Source: Acanthosoma haemorrhoidale (taxonomy: Eukaryota; Arthropoda; Insecta; Hemiptera; Acanthosomatidae). From it: DNA of 64,000 bases. Of the stretch, positions 38,072 to 53,690 are shown one piece after another (the first letter of the stretch is position 1; every line of letters starts with the position of its first letter). The stretch spans positions 118,675,768-118,739,767 of the forward strand of contig OV884014.1 of the NCBI GenBank assembly GCA_930367205.1, given 5' to 3'. A program made the translations under genes and the position numbers. The notes beneath the pieces were generated by a model, which was not told where the DNA came from, did not search any database, and saw only the letters and a program-made list of their open reading frames with translations.

Positions 38072-40950
38072 GATCGTATGATTGAAGTCACGAGTGAATA
38101 TAATATCAAATGATGTCAATCATGATAGTGTTGCGTATCATAAGCACTCATTGTTTCACGTGATACGATCGTATGATTAAAGTTACGATTGGAGATACTA
38201 ATAAATGATGTTGAATATAATAGTGCACCATATCATTAGCACTTATTGTATCATGTGATGCGATCGTATGATTAAAGTTACAAGTGAATATAACATCAAA
38301 TGATGTCGATTATAATAGTGTACCGCATCATTGACACTCATTGTATCACGAGATACGATCGTATGATTGAAGTCACGAGTGAATATAACATCAAATAATG
38401 CTAAATATGATTGTATAGTGTAGCATTGACACTCATTGTATCACGAGATACGATCGTATGATTGAAGTCACGAGTGAATATAACATCAAATGATGTTGAA
38501 TATGATTGTATAATGTATCATTAGCACTCATTGTTTCACGTGATACGATCGTATGATTAAAGTTACAGGTGAATATAACATCAAATGATGTAAATTATGA
38601 TAGTGTACCGCATCATTGGCACTAATTATATCACGAGATACTATCGTATGATTGAAGTCACGAGTGAATATAACATCAAATGATGCTAAATATGATTGTA
38701 TAGTGTATCATTAGCACTCATTGTTTCACGTGATACGATCGTATGATTAAAGTTACGAGTAAATATAACATCAAATGATGTCGAATATGATAATGTACCG
38801 TATCATTAGCACTCATATCATCACGTGATACGATCGTATGATGAAAGTTACGAGTGAATATAACATCAAATGATGTTGAATATGATTGTATAATGAATCA
38901 TTAGCACTCATTGTATCACGTGATACAATCGTATGATTAAAGTTACGAGTGAAGATAACATGAAATGATGTTGAATATGATTGTATAATGTATCATTAGC
39001 ACTCATTGTTTCACGTGATACGATCGTATAATTAAAGTTACGAGTAAATATAACATCAAATGATGTCGAATATGATAATGTACCGTATCATTAGCACTCA
39101 TATCATCACGTGATACGATCGTATGATGAAAGTTACGAGTGAATATAACATCAAATGATGTTGAATATGATTGTATAATGAATCATTAGCACTCATTGTT
39201 TCACGTGATACGATCGTATGATTAAAGTTACAGTGAATATAACATCAAATGATGTCGAATATGATAATGTACCGTATCATTAGCACTCATATCATCACGT
39301 GATACGATCGTATGATGAAAGTTACGATTGAATATAACATCAAATGATGTTGAATATGATTGTATAATGTATCATTAGCACTCATTGTTTCACGTGATAC
39401 GATCGTATGATTAAAGTTATGAGTGAAGATAACATCAAATGATGTTGAATATGATTGTATAATGTATCATTAGCACTCATTGTATCACGAGATAAGATCG
39501 TATGATTGAAGTCACGAGTGAATATAATATCAAATGATGTCAATCATGATAGTGTTGCGTATCATAAGCACTCATTGTTTCACGTGATACGATCGTATGA
39601 TTAAAGTTACGATTGGAGATACTAATAAATGATGTTGAATATAATAGTGCACCATATCATTAGCACTTATTGTATCATGTGATGCGATCGTATGATTAAA
39701 GTTACAAGTGAATATAACATCAAATGATGTCGATTATAATAGTGTACCGCATCATTGACACTCATTGTATCACGAGATACGATCGTATGATTGAAGTCAC
39801 GAGTGAATATAACATCAAATAATGCTAAATATGATTGTATAGTGTAGCATTGACACTCATTGTATCACGAGATACGATCGTATGATTGAAGTCACGAGTG
39901 AATATAACATCAAATGATGTTGAATATGATTGTATAATGTATCATTAGCACTCATTGTTTCACGTGATACGATCGTATGATTAAAGTTACAGGTGAATAT
40001 AACATCAAATGATGTCGATTATGATAGTGTACCGCATCATTGGCACTAATTATATCACGAGATACTATCGTATGATTGAAGTCACGAGTGAATATAACAT
40101 CAAATGATGCTAAATATGATTGTATAGTGTATCATTAGCACTCATTGTTTCACGTGATACGATCGTATGATTAAAGTTACGAGTAAATATAACATCAAAT
40201 GATGTCGAATATGATAATGTACCGTATCATTAGCACTCATATCATCACGTGATACGATCGTATGATGAAAGTTACGAGTGAATATAACATCAAATGATGT
40301 TGAATATGATTGTATAATGAATCATTAGCACTCATTGTATCACGTGATACAATCGTATGATTAAAGTTACGAGTGAAGATAACATGAAATGATGTTGAAT
40401 ATGATTGTATAATGTATCATTAGCACTCATTGTTTCACGTGATACGATCGTATAATTAAAGTTACGAGTAAATATAACATCAAATGATGTCGAATATGAT
40501 AATGTACCGTATCATTAGCACTCATATCATCACGTGATACGATCGTATGATGAAAGTTACGAGTGAATATAACATCAAATGATGTTGAATATGATTGTAT
40601 AATGAATCATTAGCACTCATTGTTTCACGTGATACGATCGTATGATTAAAGTTACAGTGAATATAACATCAAATGATGTCGAATATGATAATGTACCGTA
40701 TCATTAGCACTCATATCATCACGTGATACGATCGTATGATGAAAGTTACGATTGAATATAACATCAAATGATGTTGAATATGATTGTATAATGTATCATT
40801 AGCACTCATTGTTTCACGTGATACGATCGTATGATTAAAGTTATGAGTGAAGATAACATCAAATGATGTTGAATATGATTGTATAATGTATCATTAGCAC
40901 TCATTGTATCACGAGATAAGATCGTATGATTGAAGTCACGAGTGAATATA
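38072..40950. repeat. Tandem duplication of 15 monomers (1424 bp)
   Basis: Two abutting units (38072-39495 and 39496-40919, similarity running to 40950) have an offset of 1424 bp, which is fifteen 95-bp monomers less the 1-bp deletion in GTTACAGTGAATAT (39227 and 40651). They share the private GTCAATCATGATAG (38116 and 39540). One difference is AAATTATG versus CGATTATG near 38592/40016. The unit boundary falls in the CGAGATAAGATCG core, which identifies the exchange point. Confidence 0.86.
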
Positions 40951-43900
40951 CTATAAAATGATGTCGATTATGATAGTGTACCACATCATTGGCACTCATT
41001 ATATCACGTGATACGATCGTATGATTGAAGTCACGAGTGAATATAATATCAAATGATGTCAATTATGATAGTGTTGCGTATCATAAGCACTCCTTGTTTC
41101 ACGTGATACGATCGTATGATGAAAGTTACAAGTAAATATACTATTAAATGATGTCGATTATGACAGTGTACCGTACCATTGGCACTCATAGTATCACGTG
41201 ATACGATCGTATAATTGAAGTCACGAATGAATATAACATCAAATGATGTCGATTATGATAGTGTACCGCATCATTAGCACACATTGTATCACGGTATACG
41301 ATCGTATGATTAAAGTTACGAGTGAAGATAACATGAAATGATGTTGAATATGATTGTATAATGTATCATTAGCACTCATTGTTTCACGTGATACGATCGT
41401 ATAATTAAAGTTACGAGTAAATATAACATCAAATGATGTCGAATATGATAATGTACCGTATCATTAGCACTCATATTATCACGTGATACGATCGTATCAT
41501 GAAAGTTACGAGTGAAGATAACATCAAATGATGTTGAATATGATTGTATAATGTATCATAAGCACTCATTGTATCACGTGATACGAGCGTATGATGAAAG
41601 TTACAAGTAAATATACTATTAAATGATGTCGATTATGACAGTGTACCGTACCATTGGCACTCATAGTATCACGTGATACGATCGTATGATTAAAGTTACG
41701 AGTGAAGATAACATAAAATGATGTTGAATATGATTGTATAATGTATCATTAGCACTCATTGTTTCACGTGATACGATCGTATAATTAAAGTTACAGGTGA
41801 ATATAACATCAAATGATGTGGATTATAATAGTGTACCGCATCATTGGCACTCAATATATCACGTGATACGATCGTATGATTGAAGTCACGAGTTAATATA
41901 ACATCAAATAATGTTGAATATGATTGTATAATGTATCATTAGCACTCATTGTTTCACGTGATACGATCGTATGATTAAAGTTACAGGTGAATATAACATC
42001 AAATGATGTCGAATAGGATTGTATAGTATATCATTAGCACTTATTGTTTCACGTGATACGATCGTATGATTAAAGTTACGATTGGAGATACTAATAAATG
42101 ATGTTGAATATAATAGTGCACCATATCATTAGCACTTATTGTATCATGTGATGCGATCGTATGATTAAAGTTACAAGTGAATATAACATCAAATGATGTC
42201 GATTATAATAGTGTACCACATCATTGGCACTCATTATATCACGTGATACGATCGTATGATTGAAGTCACGAGTGAATATAATATCAAATGATGTCAATTA
42301 TGATAGTGTTGCGTATCATAAGCACTCATTGTTTCACGTGATACGATCGTATGATTAAAGTTACGATTGGAGATACTAATAAATGATGTTGAATATAATA
42401 GTGCACCATATCATTAGCACTTATTGTATCATGTGATGCGATCGTATGATTAAAGTTACAAGTGAATATAACATCAAATGATGTCGATTATAATAGTGTA
42501 CCGCATCATTGGCACTCATTATATCAGGTGATGCTATCGTATGATTAAAGTCACGAGTGAATATAACATCAAATAATGCTAAATATGATTGTATAGTGTA
42601 GCATTGACACTCATTGTATCACAAGATACGATCGTATGATTGAAGTCACGAGTGAATATACTATAAAATGATGTCGATTATGATAGTGTACCACATCATT
42701 GGCACTCATAATATCACGTGATACGATCGTATGATTGAAGTCACGATTGGAGATACTAATAAATGATGTTGAATATAATAGTGCACCATATCATTAGCAC
42801 TTATTGTATCATGTGATGCGATCGTATGATTAAAGTTACAAGTGAATATAACATCAAATGATGCTAAATATGATTGTATAGTGTAGCATTGACACTCATT
42901 GTATCACGAGATACGATCGTATGATTGAAGTCATGAGTGAATATACTATAAAATGATGTCGATTATGATAGTGTACCACATCATTGGCACTCATAATATC
43001 ACGTGATACGATCGTATGATTAAAGTTACGATTGGAGATACTAATAAATGATGTTGAATATAATAGTGCACCATATCATTAGCACTTATTGTATCATGTG
43101 ATGCGATCGTATGATTAAAGTTACAGGTGAATATAACATCAAATGATGTCGATTATGATAGTGTACCGCATCATTGGCACTCATTATATCACGTGATACT
43201 ATCGTATGATTGAAGTCACGAGTGAATATAAAATCAAATGATGCTAAATATGATTGTATAGTGTATCATTAGCACTCATTGTTTCACGTGATACGATCGT
43301 AAGATTAAAGTTACGAGTAAATATAAAATCAAATGATGCTAAATATGATTGTATAGTGTATCATTAGCACTCATTGTTTCACGTGATACGATCGTAAGAT
43401 TAAAGTTACGAGTAAATATAACATCAAATGATGTCGAATATGATAATGTACTGTATCATTAGCACTCATTGTATCACGTGACACGATCGTATGATGAAAG
43501 TTACGAGTGAATATAACATCAAATGATGTCGATTATGATAGTGTTCCGTATCATAAGCACTCATTGTATCACGTGATACGATCGTATGATGAAAGTTACA
43601 AGTAAATATACTATTAAATGATGTCGATTATGACAGTGTACCGTACCATTGGCACTCATAGTATCACGTGATACGATCGTATGATTGAAGTCACGAATGA
43701 ATATAACATCAAATGATGTCGATTATGATAGTGTACCGCATCATTAGCACACATTGTATCACGTGATACGATCGTATGATTAAAGTTACGAGTGAAGACA
43801 ACATCAAATGATGTTGAAAATGATTGTATAATGTATCATTAGCACTCATTGTTTCACGTGATACGATCGTATGATTAAAGTTACAGGTGAATATAACATC

Positions 43901-44211
43901 AAATGATGTCGATTATGATAGTGTACCGCATCATTGGCACTCATTATATCACGTGATACTATCGTATGATTGAAGTCACGAGTGAATATAACATCAAATG
44001 ATGCTAAATATGATTGTATAGTGTATCATTAGCACTCATTGTTTCACGTGATACGATCGTATGTTTAAATTTACGAGTAAATATAACATCAAATGATGTT
44101 GAATATGATTGTATAATGTATCATTAGCACTCATTGTTTCACGTGATACGATCGTATGATTAAAGTTACAGGTAAATATAACACCAAATGATGTCGATTA
44201 TCATAGTGTAC

Positions 44212-44700
44212 TAGCTATGAAATACGCATTTTTTAAAAATTTGACTTTTTGACGATATTTTCGTGGTTTTCGTATCAGGAGAACATAATAGGGCAGGAGC
44301 TAACGTACCAGCTATGAAATACCCATTTTTTAAAAATTCGACTTTTTGACGATATTTTTCTCCTTTTCGTATCAGGAGAACATAATAGGGCAGGAGCTAA
44401 CGTACCAGCTATGAAATACGCATTTTTGTAAAAATTTGACTTTTGGACGATATTTTCTTTGTTTTGGTATCAGGAAAACATAATGGGACAGGAGCTAACG
44501 TACTAGCTCTAAATACGCATTTTTGTGAAAATTCGACTTTTTGACGTCATTTTTCTTGTTTTGGTATCAGGAGAACATAATGGGGCAGGTGCTAACGTAC
44601 AAGCTATGAAATACGCATTTTTGTAAAAATTCAACTTTTTAAAAATGTTTTCTTTGTTTTGGTATCAGAAGAACATAAAGGGGCAAGAGCTAACGTACAA
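44212..44700. repeat. Satellite B, short block B8
   Basis: Five B monomers (489 bp), nearly identical to B7 and B9, with the second-type left junction (GTGTAC then TAGCTATGAAATACGC) and the palindrome at the right. One difference from B7 is TTTGTGAAAATTCG in the fourth monomer, where B7 and B9 have TTTGTAAAAATTCG. Confidence 0.95.
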
Positions 44701-44720
44701 GATCATACGATCGTATGATC
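44701..44720. repeat. B8-to-A9 junction palindrome
   Basis: The exact 20-bp palindrome GATCATACGATCGTATGATC, followed by the two-monomer-shorter right flank shared with B7 and B9. Confidence 0.93.
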
Positions 44721-47700
44721 AAAGTTACGAGTGAATATGACATCAAATGATGTCAAATATGATAGTGTGCCGTATCATTTGCACACATTGTATCACATGA
44801 TACGATTGTATGATTGAAGTTACGAGTGAATATAACATCAAATGATTTCAAATATGATAATGAACCGCATCATTGGCAATCATTATATCACGTGATACCA
44901 TCATATGATTGAAGTCACGAGTGAATATAACATCAAATGATGTTGGATATGATTGTATAATGTATCATTAGCACTCATTGTTTCACGTGATACGATCGTA
45001 TGATTAAATTTACAGGTGAATATAATATCAATTGTTGTCGTATATGATAGCGCACCATATCATTAGCACTTATTGTATCATGTAATGTGATCGTATGATT
45101 GAAGTCACGAGTGAATATAACATCAAATAATGCTAAATATTATTGTATAGTGTAGCATTGACACTAATTGTATCAGGAGATACGATCGTATGATTAAAGT
45201 CACGAGTGAATATACTATAAAATGATGTCGATTATGATAGTGTACCACATCATTGGCACTCATTATATCACGTGATACGATCGTATCATTGAAGTCACGA
45301 GTGAATATAATATCAAATGATGTCAATTATGATAGTGTTGCGTATCATAAGCACTCATTGTATCACGTGATACGATCGTATGATGAATGTTACGAGTGAC
45401 TATAACATCAAATGATGTCGAATAGGATTGTATAGTATATCATTAGCACTTATTGTTTCACGTGATACGATCGTATGATTAAAGTTACGATTGGAGATAC
45501 TAATAAATGATGTTGAATATAATAGTGCACCATATCATTAGCACTTATTGTATCATGTGATGCGATCGTATGATTAAAGTTAAAAGTGAATATAACATCA
45601 AATGATGTCGATTATAATAGTGTACCGCATCATTGGCACTCATTATATCACGTGATACTATCGTATGATTGAAGTCACGAGTGAATATAACATCAAATGA
45701 TGTTGAATATGATTGTATAATGTATCATTAGCACTCATTGTTTCACGTGATACGATCGTATGATTAAAGTTACAGGTGAATATAACATCAAATGATGTCG
45801 ATTATGATAGTGTACCGCATCATTGGCACTAATTATATCACGTGATACTATCGTATGATTTAATTCACGAGTGAATATAACATCAAATGATGCTAAATAT
45901 GATTGTATAGTGTAGCATTGACACTCATTGTATCACGAGATACGATCGTATGATTGAAGTCACGAGTGAATATAACATCAAATGATGTTGAATATGATTG
46001 TATAATGTATCATTAGCACTCATTGTTACACGTGATACGATCGTATGATTAAAGTTACAGGTGAATATAACATCAAATGATGTCGATTATGATAGTGTAC
46101 CGCATCATTGGCACTAATTATATCACGTGATACTATCGTATGATTTAAGTCACGAGTGAATATAACATCAAATGATGCTAAATATGATTGTATAGTGTAT
46201 CATTAGCACTCATTGTTTCACGTGATACGATCGTATGATTAAAGTTACGAGTAAATATAACATCAAATGATGTCGAATATGATAATGTACCGTATCATTA
46301 GCACTCATATCATCACGTGATACGATCGTATGATGAAAGTTACGAGTGAATATAACATCAAATGATGTTGAATATGATTGTATAATGTATCATTAGCACT
46401 CATTGTTTCACGTGATACGATCGTATGATTAAAGTTATGAGTGAAGATAACATCAAATGATGTTGAATATGATTGTATAATGTATCATTAGCACTCATTG
46501 TATCACGAGATAAGATCGTATGATTGAAGTCACGAGTGAATATACTATAAAATGATGTCGATTATGATAGTGTACCACATCATTGGCACTCATTATATCA
46601 CGTGATACGATCGTATGATTGAAGTCACGAGTGAATATAATATCAAATGATGTCAATTATGATAGTGTTGCGTATCATAAGCACTCCTTGTTTCACGTGA
46701 TACGATCGTATGATTAAAGTTACGATTGGAGATACTAATAAATGATGTTGAATATAATAGTGCACCATATCATTGGCACTCATAGTATCACGTGATACGA
46801 TCGTATGATTGAAGTCACGAATGAATATAACATCAAATGATGTCGATTATGATAGTGTACCGCATCATTAGCACACATTGTATCACGTGATACGATCGTA
46901 TGATTAAAGTTACGAGTGAAGATAACATCAAATGATGTTGAATATGATTGTATAATGTATCATTAGCACTCATTGTTTCACGTGATACGATCGTATGATT
47001 AAAGTTACGAGTGAATACAACATCAAAAGATGTCGATTATGATAGTGTACCGCATCATTGGCACTCATTATATCACGTGATACGATCGTATGATGAAAGT
47101 TACGAGTGAATATAACATCAAATGATGTCGAATGGGATTGTATAATGTATCATTAGGACTCATTGTTTCACGTTATACGATCGTATGATTAAAGTTACGA
47201 TTGGAGATACTAATAAATGATGTTGAATATAATAGTGCACTATATCATTAGCACTTATTGTATCATGTGATGCGATCGTATGATTAAAGTTACAAGTGAA
47301 TATAACATCAAATGATGTCGATTATAATAGTGTACCGCATCATTGGCACTCATTATATCACGTGATACTATCGTATGATTGAAGTCACGAGTGAATATAA
47401 CATCAAATAATGCTAAATATGATTGTATAGTGTAGCATTGACACTCATTGTATCACGAGATACGATCGTATGATTAAAGTCACGAGTGAATATAACATCA
47501 AATGATGTCGAATAGGATTGTATAATGTATCATTAGCACTTATTGTTTCACGTGATACGATCGTATGATTAAAGTTACGATTTAAGTTACTAATAAATGA
47601 TGTTGAATATAATAGTGCACCATATCATTAGCACTTATTGTATCATGTGATGCGATCGTATCATTAAAGTTACAAGTGAATATAACATCAAATGATGTCG

Positions 47701-50700
47701 ATTATAATAGTGTACCGCATCATTGGCACTCATTATATCACGTGATGCTATCGTATGATTGAAGTCACGAGTGAATATAACATCAAATAATGCTAAATAT
47801 GATCGTATAGTGTAGCATTGACACTCATTATATCACGAGATACGATCGTATGATTGAAGTAACGAGTGAATATAACATCAAATGATGTTGAATATGATTG
47901 TATAATGTATCATTAGCACTCATTGTTTCACGTGATACGATCGTATCATTAAAGTTACAGGTGAATATAACATCAAATGATATCGATTATGATAGTGTAC
48001 CGCATCATTGGCACTCATTATATAACGTGATGCTATCGTATGATTGAAGTCACGAGTGAATATAACATCAAATGATGCTAAATATAATTGTATAGTGTAT
48101 CATTAGCACTCAATGTTTCACGTGATACGATCGTATGATTAAAGTTACGAGTAAATATAACATCAAATGATGTCGAATATGATAATGTACCGTATCATTA
48201 GCACTCATATTATCACGTGATACGATCGTATCATGAAAGTTACGAGTGAAGATAACATCAAATGATGTTGAATATGATTGTATAATGTATCATAAGCACT
48301 CATTGTATCACGTGATACGATCGTATGATGAAAGTTACAAGTAAATATACTATTAAATGATGTCGATTATGACAGTGTACCGTACCATTGGCACTCATAG
48401 TATCACGTGATACGATCGTATGATTGAAGTCACGAATGAATATAACATCAAATGATGTCGATTATGATAGTGTACCGCATCATTAGCACACATTGTATCA
48501 CGTGATACGATCGTATGATTAAAGTTACGAGTGAAGATAACATGAAATGATGTTGAATATGATTGTATAATGTATCATTAGCACTCATTGTTTCACGTGA
48601 TACGATCGTATAATTAAAGTTACAGGTGAATATAACATCAAATGATGTGGATTATAATAGTGTACCGCATCATTGGCACTCAATATATCACGTGATACGA
48701 TCGTATGATTGAAGTCACGAGTTAATATAACATCAAATAATGTTGAATATGATTGTATAATGTATCATTAGCACTCATTGTTTCACGTGATACGATCGTA
48801 TGATGAAAGTTACGATTGAATATAACATCAAATGATGTTGAATATGATTGTATAATGTATCATTAGCACTCATTGTTTCACGTGATACGATCGTATGATT
48901 AAAGTTATGAGTGAAGATAACATCAAATGATGTTGAATATGATTGTATAATGTATCATTAGCACTCATTGTATCACGAGATAAGATCGTATGATTGAAGT
49001 CACGAGTGAATATACTATAAAATGATGTCGATTATGATAGTGTACCACATCATTGGCACTCATTATATCACGTGATACGATCGTATGATTGAAGTCACGA
49101 GTGAATATAATATCAAATGATGTCAATTATGATAGTGTTGCGTATCATAAGCACTCCTTGTTTCACGTGATACGATCGTATGATGAAAGTTACGAGTGAC
49201 TATAACATCAAATGATGTCGAATAGGATTGTATAGTATATCATTAGCACTTATTGTTTCACGTGATACGATCGTATGATTAAAGTTACGATTGGAGATAC
49301 TAATAAATGATGTTGAATATAATAGTGCACCATATCATTAGCACTTATTGTATCATGTGATGCGATCGTATGATTAAAGTTAAAAGTGAATATAACATCA
49401 AATGATGTCGATTATAATAGTGTACCGCATCATTGGCACTCATTATATCACGTGATACTATCGTATGATTGAAGTCACGAGTGAATATAACATCAAATGA
49501 TGTTGAATATGATTGTATAATGTATCATTAGCACTCATTGTTTCACGTGATACGATCGTATGATTAAAGTTACAGGTGAATATAACATCAAATGATGTCG
49601 ATTATGATAGTGTACCGCATCATTGGCACTCATAGTATCACGTGATACGATCGTATGATTAAAGTTACGAGTGAAGATAACATAAAATGATGTTGAATAT
49701 GATTGTATAATGTATCATTAGCACTCATTGTTTCACGTGATACGATCGTATAATTAAAGTTACAGGTGAATATAACATCAAATGATGTGGATTATAATAG
49801 TGTACCGCATCATTGGCACTCAATATATCACGTGATACGATCGTATGATTGAAGTCACGAGTTAATATAACATCAAATAATGTTGAATATGATTGTATAA
49901 TGTATCATTAGCACTCATTGTTTCACGTGATACGATCGTATGATTAAAGTTACAGGTGAATATAACATCAAATGATGTCGAATAGGATTGTATAGTATAT
50001 CATTAGCACTTATTGTTTCACGTGATACGATCGTATGATTAAAGTTACGATTGGAGATACTAATAAATGATGTTGAATATAATAGTGCACCATATCATTA
50101 GCACTTATTGTATCATGTGATGCGATCGTATGATTAAAGTTACAAGTGAATATAACATCAAATGATGTCGATTATAATAGTGTACCACATCATTGGCACT
50201 CATTATATCACGTGATACGATCGTATGATTGAAGTCACGAGTGAATATAATATCAAATGATGTCAATTATGATAGTGTTGCGTATCATAAGCACTCATTG
50301 TTTCACGTGATACGATCGTATGATTAAAGTTACGATTGGAGATACTAATAAATGATGTTGAATATAATAGTGCACCATATCATTAGCACTTATTGTATCA
50401 TGTGATGCGATCGTATGATTAAAGTTACAAGTGAATATAACATCAAATGATGTCGATTATAATAGTGTACCGCATCATTGGCACTCATTATATCAGGTGA
50501 TGCTATCGTATGATTAAAGTCACGAGTGAATATAACATCAAATAATGCTAAATATGATTGTATAGTGTAGCATTGACACTCATTGTATCACAAGATACGA
50601 TCGTATGATTGAAGTCACGAGTGAATATACTATAAAATGATGTCGATTATGATAGTGTACCACATCATTGGCACTCATAATATCACGTGATACGATCGTA

Positions 50701-52085
50701 TGATTGAAGTCACGATTGGAGATACTAATAAATGATGTTGAATATAATAGTGCACCATATCATTAGCACTTATTGTATCATGTGATGCGATCGTATGATT
50801 AAAGTTACAAGTGAATATAACATCAAATGATGCTAAATATGATTGTATAGTGTAGCATTGACACTCATTGTATCACGAGATACGATCGTATGATTGAAGT
50901 CACGAGTGAATATACTATAAAATGATGTCGATTATGATAGTGTACCACATCATTGGCACTCATAATATCACGTGATACGATCGTATGATTAAAGTTACGA
51001 TTGGAGATACTAATAAATGATGTTGAATATAATAGTGCACCATATCATTAGCACTTATTGTATCATGTGATGCGATCGTATGATTAAAGTTACAGGTGAA
51101 TATAACATCAAATGATGTCGATTATGATAGTGTACCGCATCATTGGCACTCATTATATCACGTGATACTATCGTATGATTGAAGTCACGAGTGAATATAA
51201 AATCAAATGATGCTAAATATGATTGTATAGTGTATCATTAGCACTCATTGTTTCACGTGATACGATCGTAAGATTAAAGTTACGAGTAAATATAAAATCA
51301 AATGATGCTAAATATGATTGTATAGTGTATCATTAGCACTCATTGTTTCACGTGATACGATCGTAAGATTAAAGTTACGAGTAAATATAACATCAAATGA
51401 TGTCGAATATGATAATGTACTGTATCATTAGCACTCATTGTATCACGTGACACGATCGTATGATGAAAGTTACGAGTGAATATAACATCAAATGATGTCG
51501 ATTATGATAGTGTTCCGTATCATAAGCACTCATTGTATCACGTGATACGATCGTATGATGAAAGTTACAAGTAAATATACTATTAAATGATGTCGATTAT
51601 GACAGTGTACCGCATCATTAGCACACATTGTATCACGTGATACGATCGTATGATTAAAGTTACGAGTGAAGACAACATCAAATGATGTTGAAAATGATTG
51701 TATAATGTATCATTAGCACTCATTGTTTCACGTGATACGATCGTATGATTAAAGTTACAGGTGAATATAACATCAAATGATGTCGATTATGATAGTGTAC
51801 CGCATCATTGGCACTCATTATATCACGTGATACTATCGTATGATTGAAGTCACGAGTGAATATAACATCAAATGATGCTAAATATGATTGTATAGTGTAT
51901 CATTAGCACTCATTGTTTCACGTGATACGATCGTATGTTTAAAGTTACGAGTAAATATAACATCAAATGATGTTGAATATGATTGTATAATGTATCATTA
52001 GCACTCATTGTTTCACGTGATACGATCGTATGATTAAAGTTACAGGTGAATATAACACCAAATGATGTCGATTATCATAGTGTAC
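44701..52085. repeat. Satellite A, block A9
   Basis: About 78 A monomers (7,385 bp). It begins like A8 and A10 and carries the five-monomer stretch (about 46764-47239) that A8 lacks. It crosses the boundary between the two ~8-kb tandem units at about 49621. The last monomer before B9 again has AACACCAAATG and ATTATCATAG. There is no gene. Confidence 0.96.
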
Positions 52086-52574
52086 TAGCTATGAAATACG
52101 CATTTTTTAAAAATTTGACTTTTTGACGATATTTTCGTGGTTTTCGTATCAGGAGAACATAATAGGGCAGGAGCTAACGTACCAGCTATGAAATACCCAT
52201 TTTTTAAAAATTCGACTTTTTGACGATATTTTTCTCCTTTTCGTATCAGGAGAACATAATAGGGCAGGAGCTAACGTACCAGCTATGAAATACGCATTTT
52301 TGTAAAAATTTGACTTTTGGACGATATTTTCTTTGTTTTGGTATCAGGAAAACATAATGGGACAGGAGCTAACGTACTAGCTCTAAATACGCATTTTTGT
52401 AAAAATTCGACTTTTTGACGTCATTTTTCTTGTTTTGGTATCAGGAGAACATAATGGGGCAGGTGCTAACGTACAAGCTATGAAATACGCATTTTTGTAA
52501 AAATTCAACTTTTTAAAAATGTTTTCTTTGTTTTGGTATCAGAAGAACATAAAGGGGCAAGAGCTAACGTACAA
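52086..52574. repeat. Satellite B, short block B9
   Basis: Five B monomers (489 bp), a copy of B8 carried by the ~8-kb duplication (offset 7874), with the second-type left junction and the standard right palindrome. Confidence 0.95.
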
Positions 52575-52594
52575 GATCATACGATCGTATGATC
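52575..52594. repeat. B9-to-A10 junction palindrome
   Basis: The exact 20-bp palindrome GATCATACGATCGTATGATC, followed by the shorter right flank. Confidence 0.93.
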
Positions 52595-53690
52595 AAAGTT
52601 ACGAGTGAATATGACATCAAATGATGTCAAATATGATAGTGTGCCGTATCATTTGCACACATTGTATCACATGATACGATTGTATGATTGAAGTTACGAG
52701 TGAATATAACATCAAATGATTTCAAATATGATAATGAACCGCATCATTGGCAATCATTATATCACGTGATACCATCATATGATTGAAGTCACGAGTGAAT
52801 ATAACATCAAATGATGTTGGATATGATTGTATAATGTATCATTAGCACTCATTGTTTCACGTGATACGATCGTATGATTAAATTTACAGGTGAATATAAT
52901 ATCAATTGTTGTCGTATATGATAGCGCACCATATCATTAGCACTTATTGTATCATGTAATGTGATCGTATGATTGAAGTCACGAGTGAATATAACATCAA
53001 ATAATGCTAAATATTATTGTATAGTGTAGCATTGACACTAATTGTATCAGGAGATACGATCGTATGATTAAAGTCACGAGTGAATATACTATAAAATGAT
53101 GTCGATTATGATAGTGTACCACATCATTGGCACTCATTATATCACGTGATACGATCGTATCATTGAAGTCACGAGTGAATATAATATCAAATGATGTCAA
53201 TTATGATAGTGTTGCGTATCATAAGCACTCATTGTATCACGTGATACGATCGTATGATGAAAGTTACGAGTGACTATAACATCAAATGATGTCGAATAGG
53301 ATTGTATAGTATATCATTAGCACTTATTGTTTCACGTGATACGATCGTATGATTAAAGTTACGATTGGAGATACTAATAAATGATGTTGAATATAATAGT
53401 GCACCATATCATTAGCACTTATTGTATCATGTGATGCGATCGTATGATTAAAGTTAAAAGTGAATATAACATCAAATGATGTCGATTATAATAGTGTACC
53501 GCATCATTGGCACTCATTATATCACGTGATACTATCGTATGATTGAAGTCACGAGTGAATATAACATCAAATGATGTTGAATATGATTGTATAATGTATC
53601 ATTAGCACTCATTGTTTCACGTGATACGATCGTATGATTAAAGTTACAGGTGAATATAACATCAAATGATGTCGATTATGATAGTGTACC

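Larger units (their letters stand above)
34169..44211. repeat. Satellite A, block A8
   Basis: About 106 A monomers (10,043 bp) in one orientation. The start repeats the right-flank cassette in its two-monomer-shorter form. Inside are the 8-monomer series marked by TTATGAGTGAAG and GCACTCCTTG, a 15-monomer tandem duplication (38072-40950), and, from about 41652, the first of two ~8-kb tandem units. The monomer next to the B8 junction carries AACACCAAATG. There is no gene or insertion. Confidence 0.96.
43261..46764. repeat. Segmental copy containing B8 (partner 32730-36232)
   Basis: This is the downstream member of the pair described at 32730. Compared with the B7 copy it has one extra base at GATAATGTACTG, and it continues through five monomers that the B7 copy lacks. 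The block B8 junctions are identical in position and form. Confidence 0.84.
41652..49620. repeat. ~8-kb tandem unit 1 (contains B8)
   Basis: From about 41652 the sequence recurs from about 49621 at an offset of 7969 bp. The offset falls to 7874 bp after one monomer is missing in the second unit near 51608. The unit includes A monomers, the 489-bp block B8 and its flanks. The exchange point lies in a shared CATTGGCACTCATAGTATC monomer. By eye the two units differ at only scattered bases over nearly 8 kb, so the duplication looks recent, or the copies are kept alike by conversion. Confidence 0.84.
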
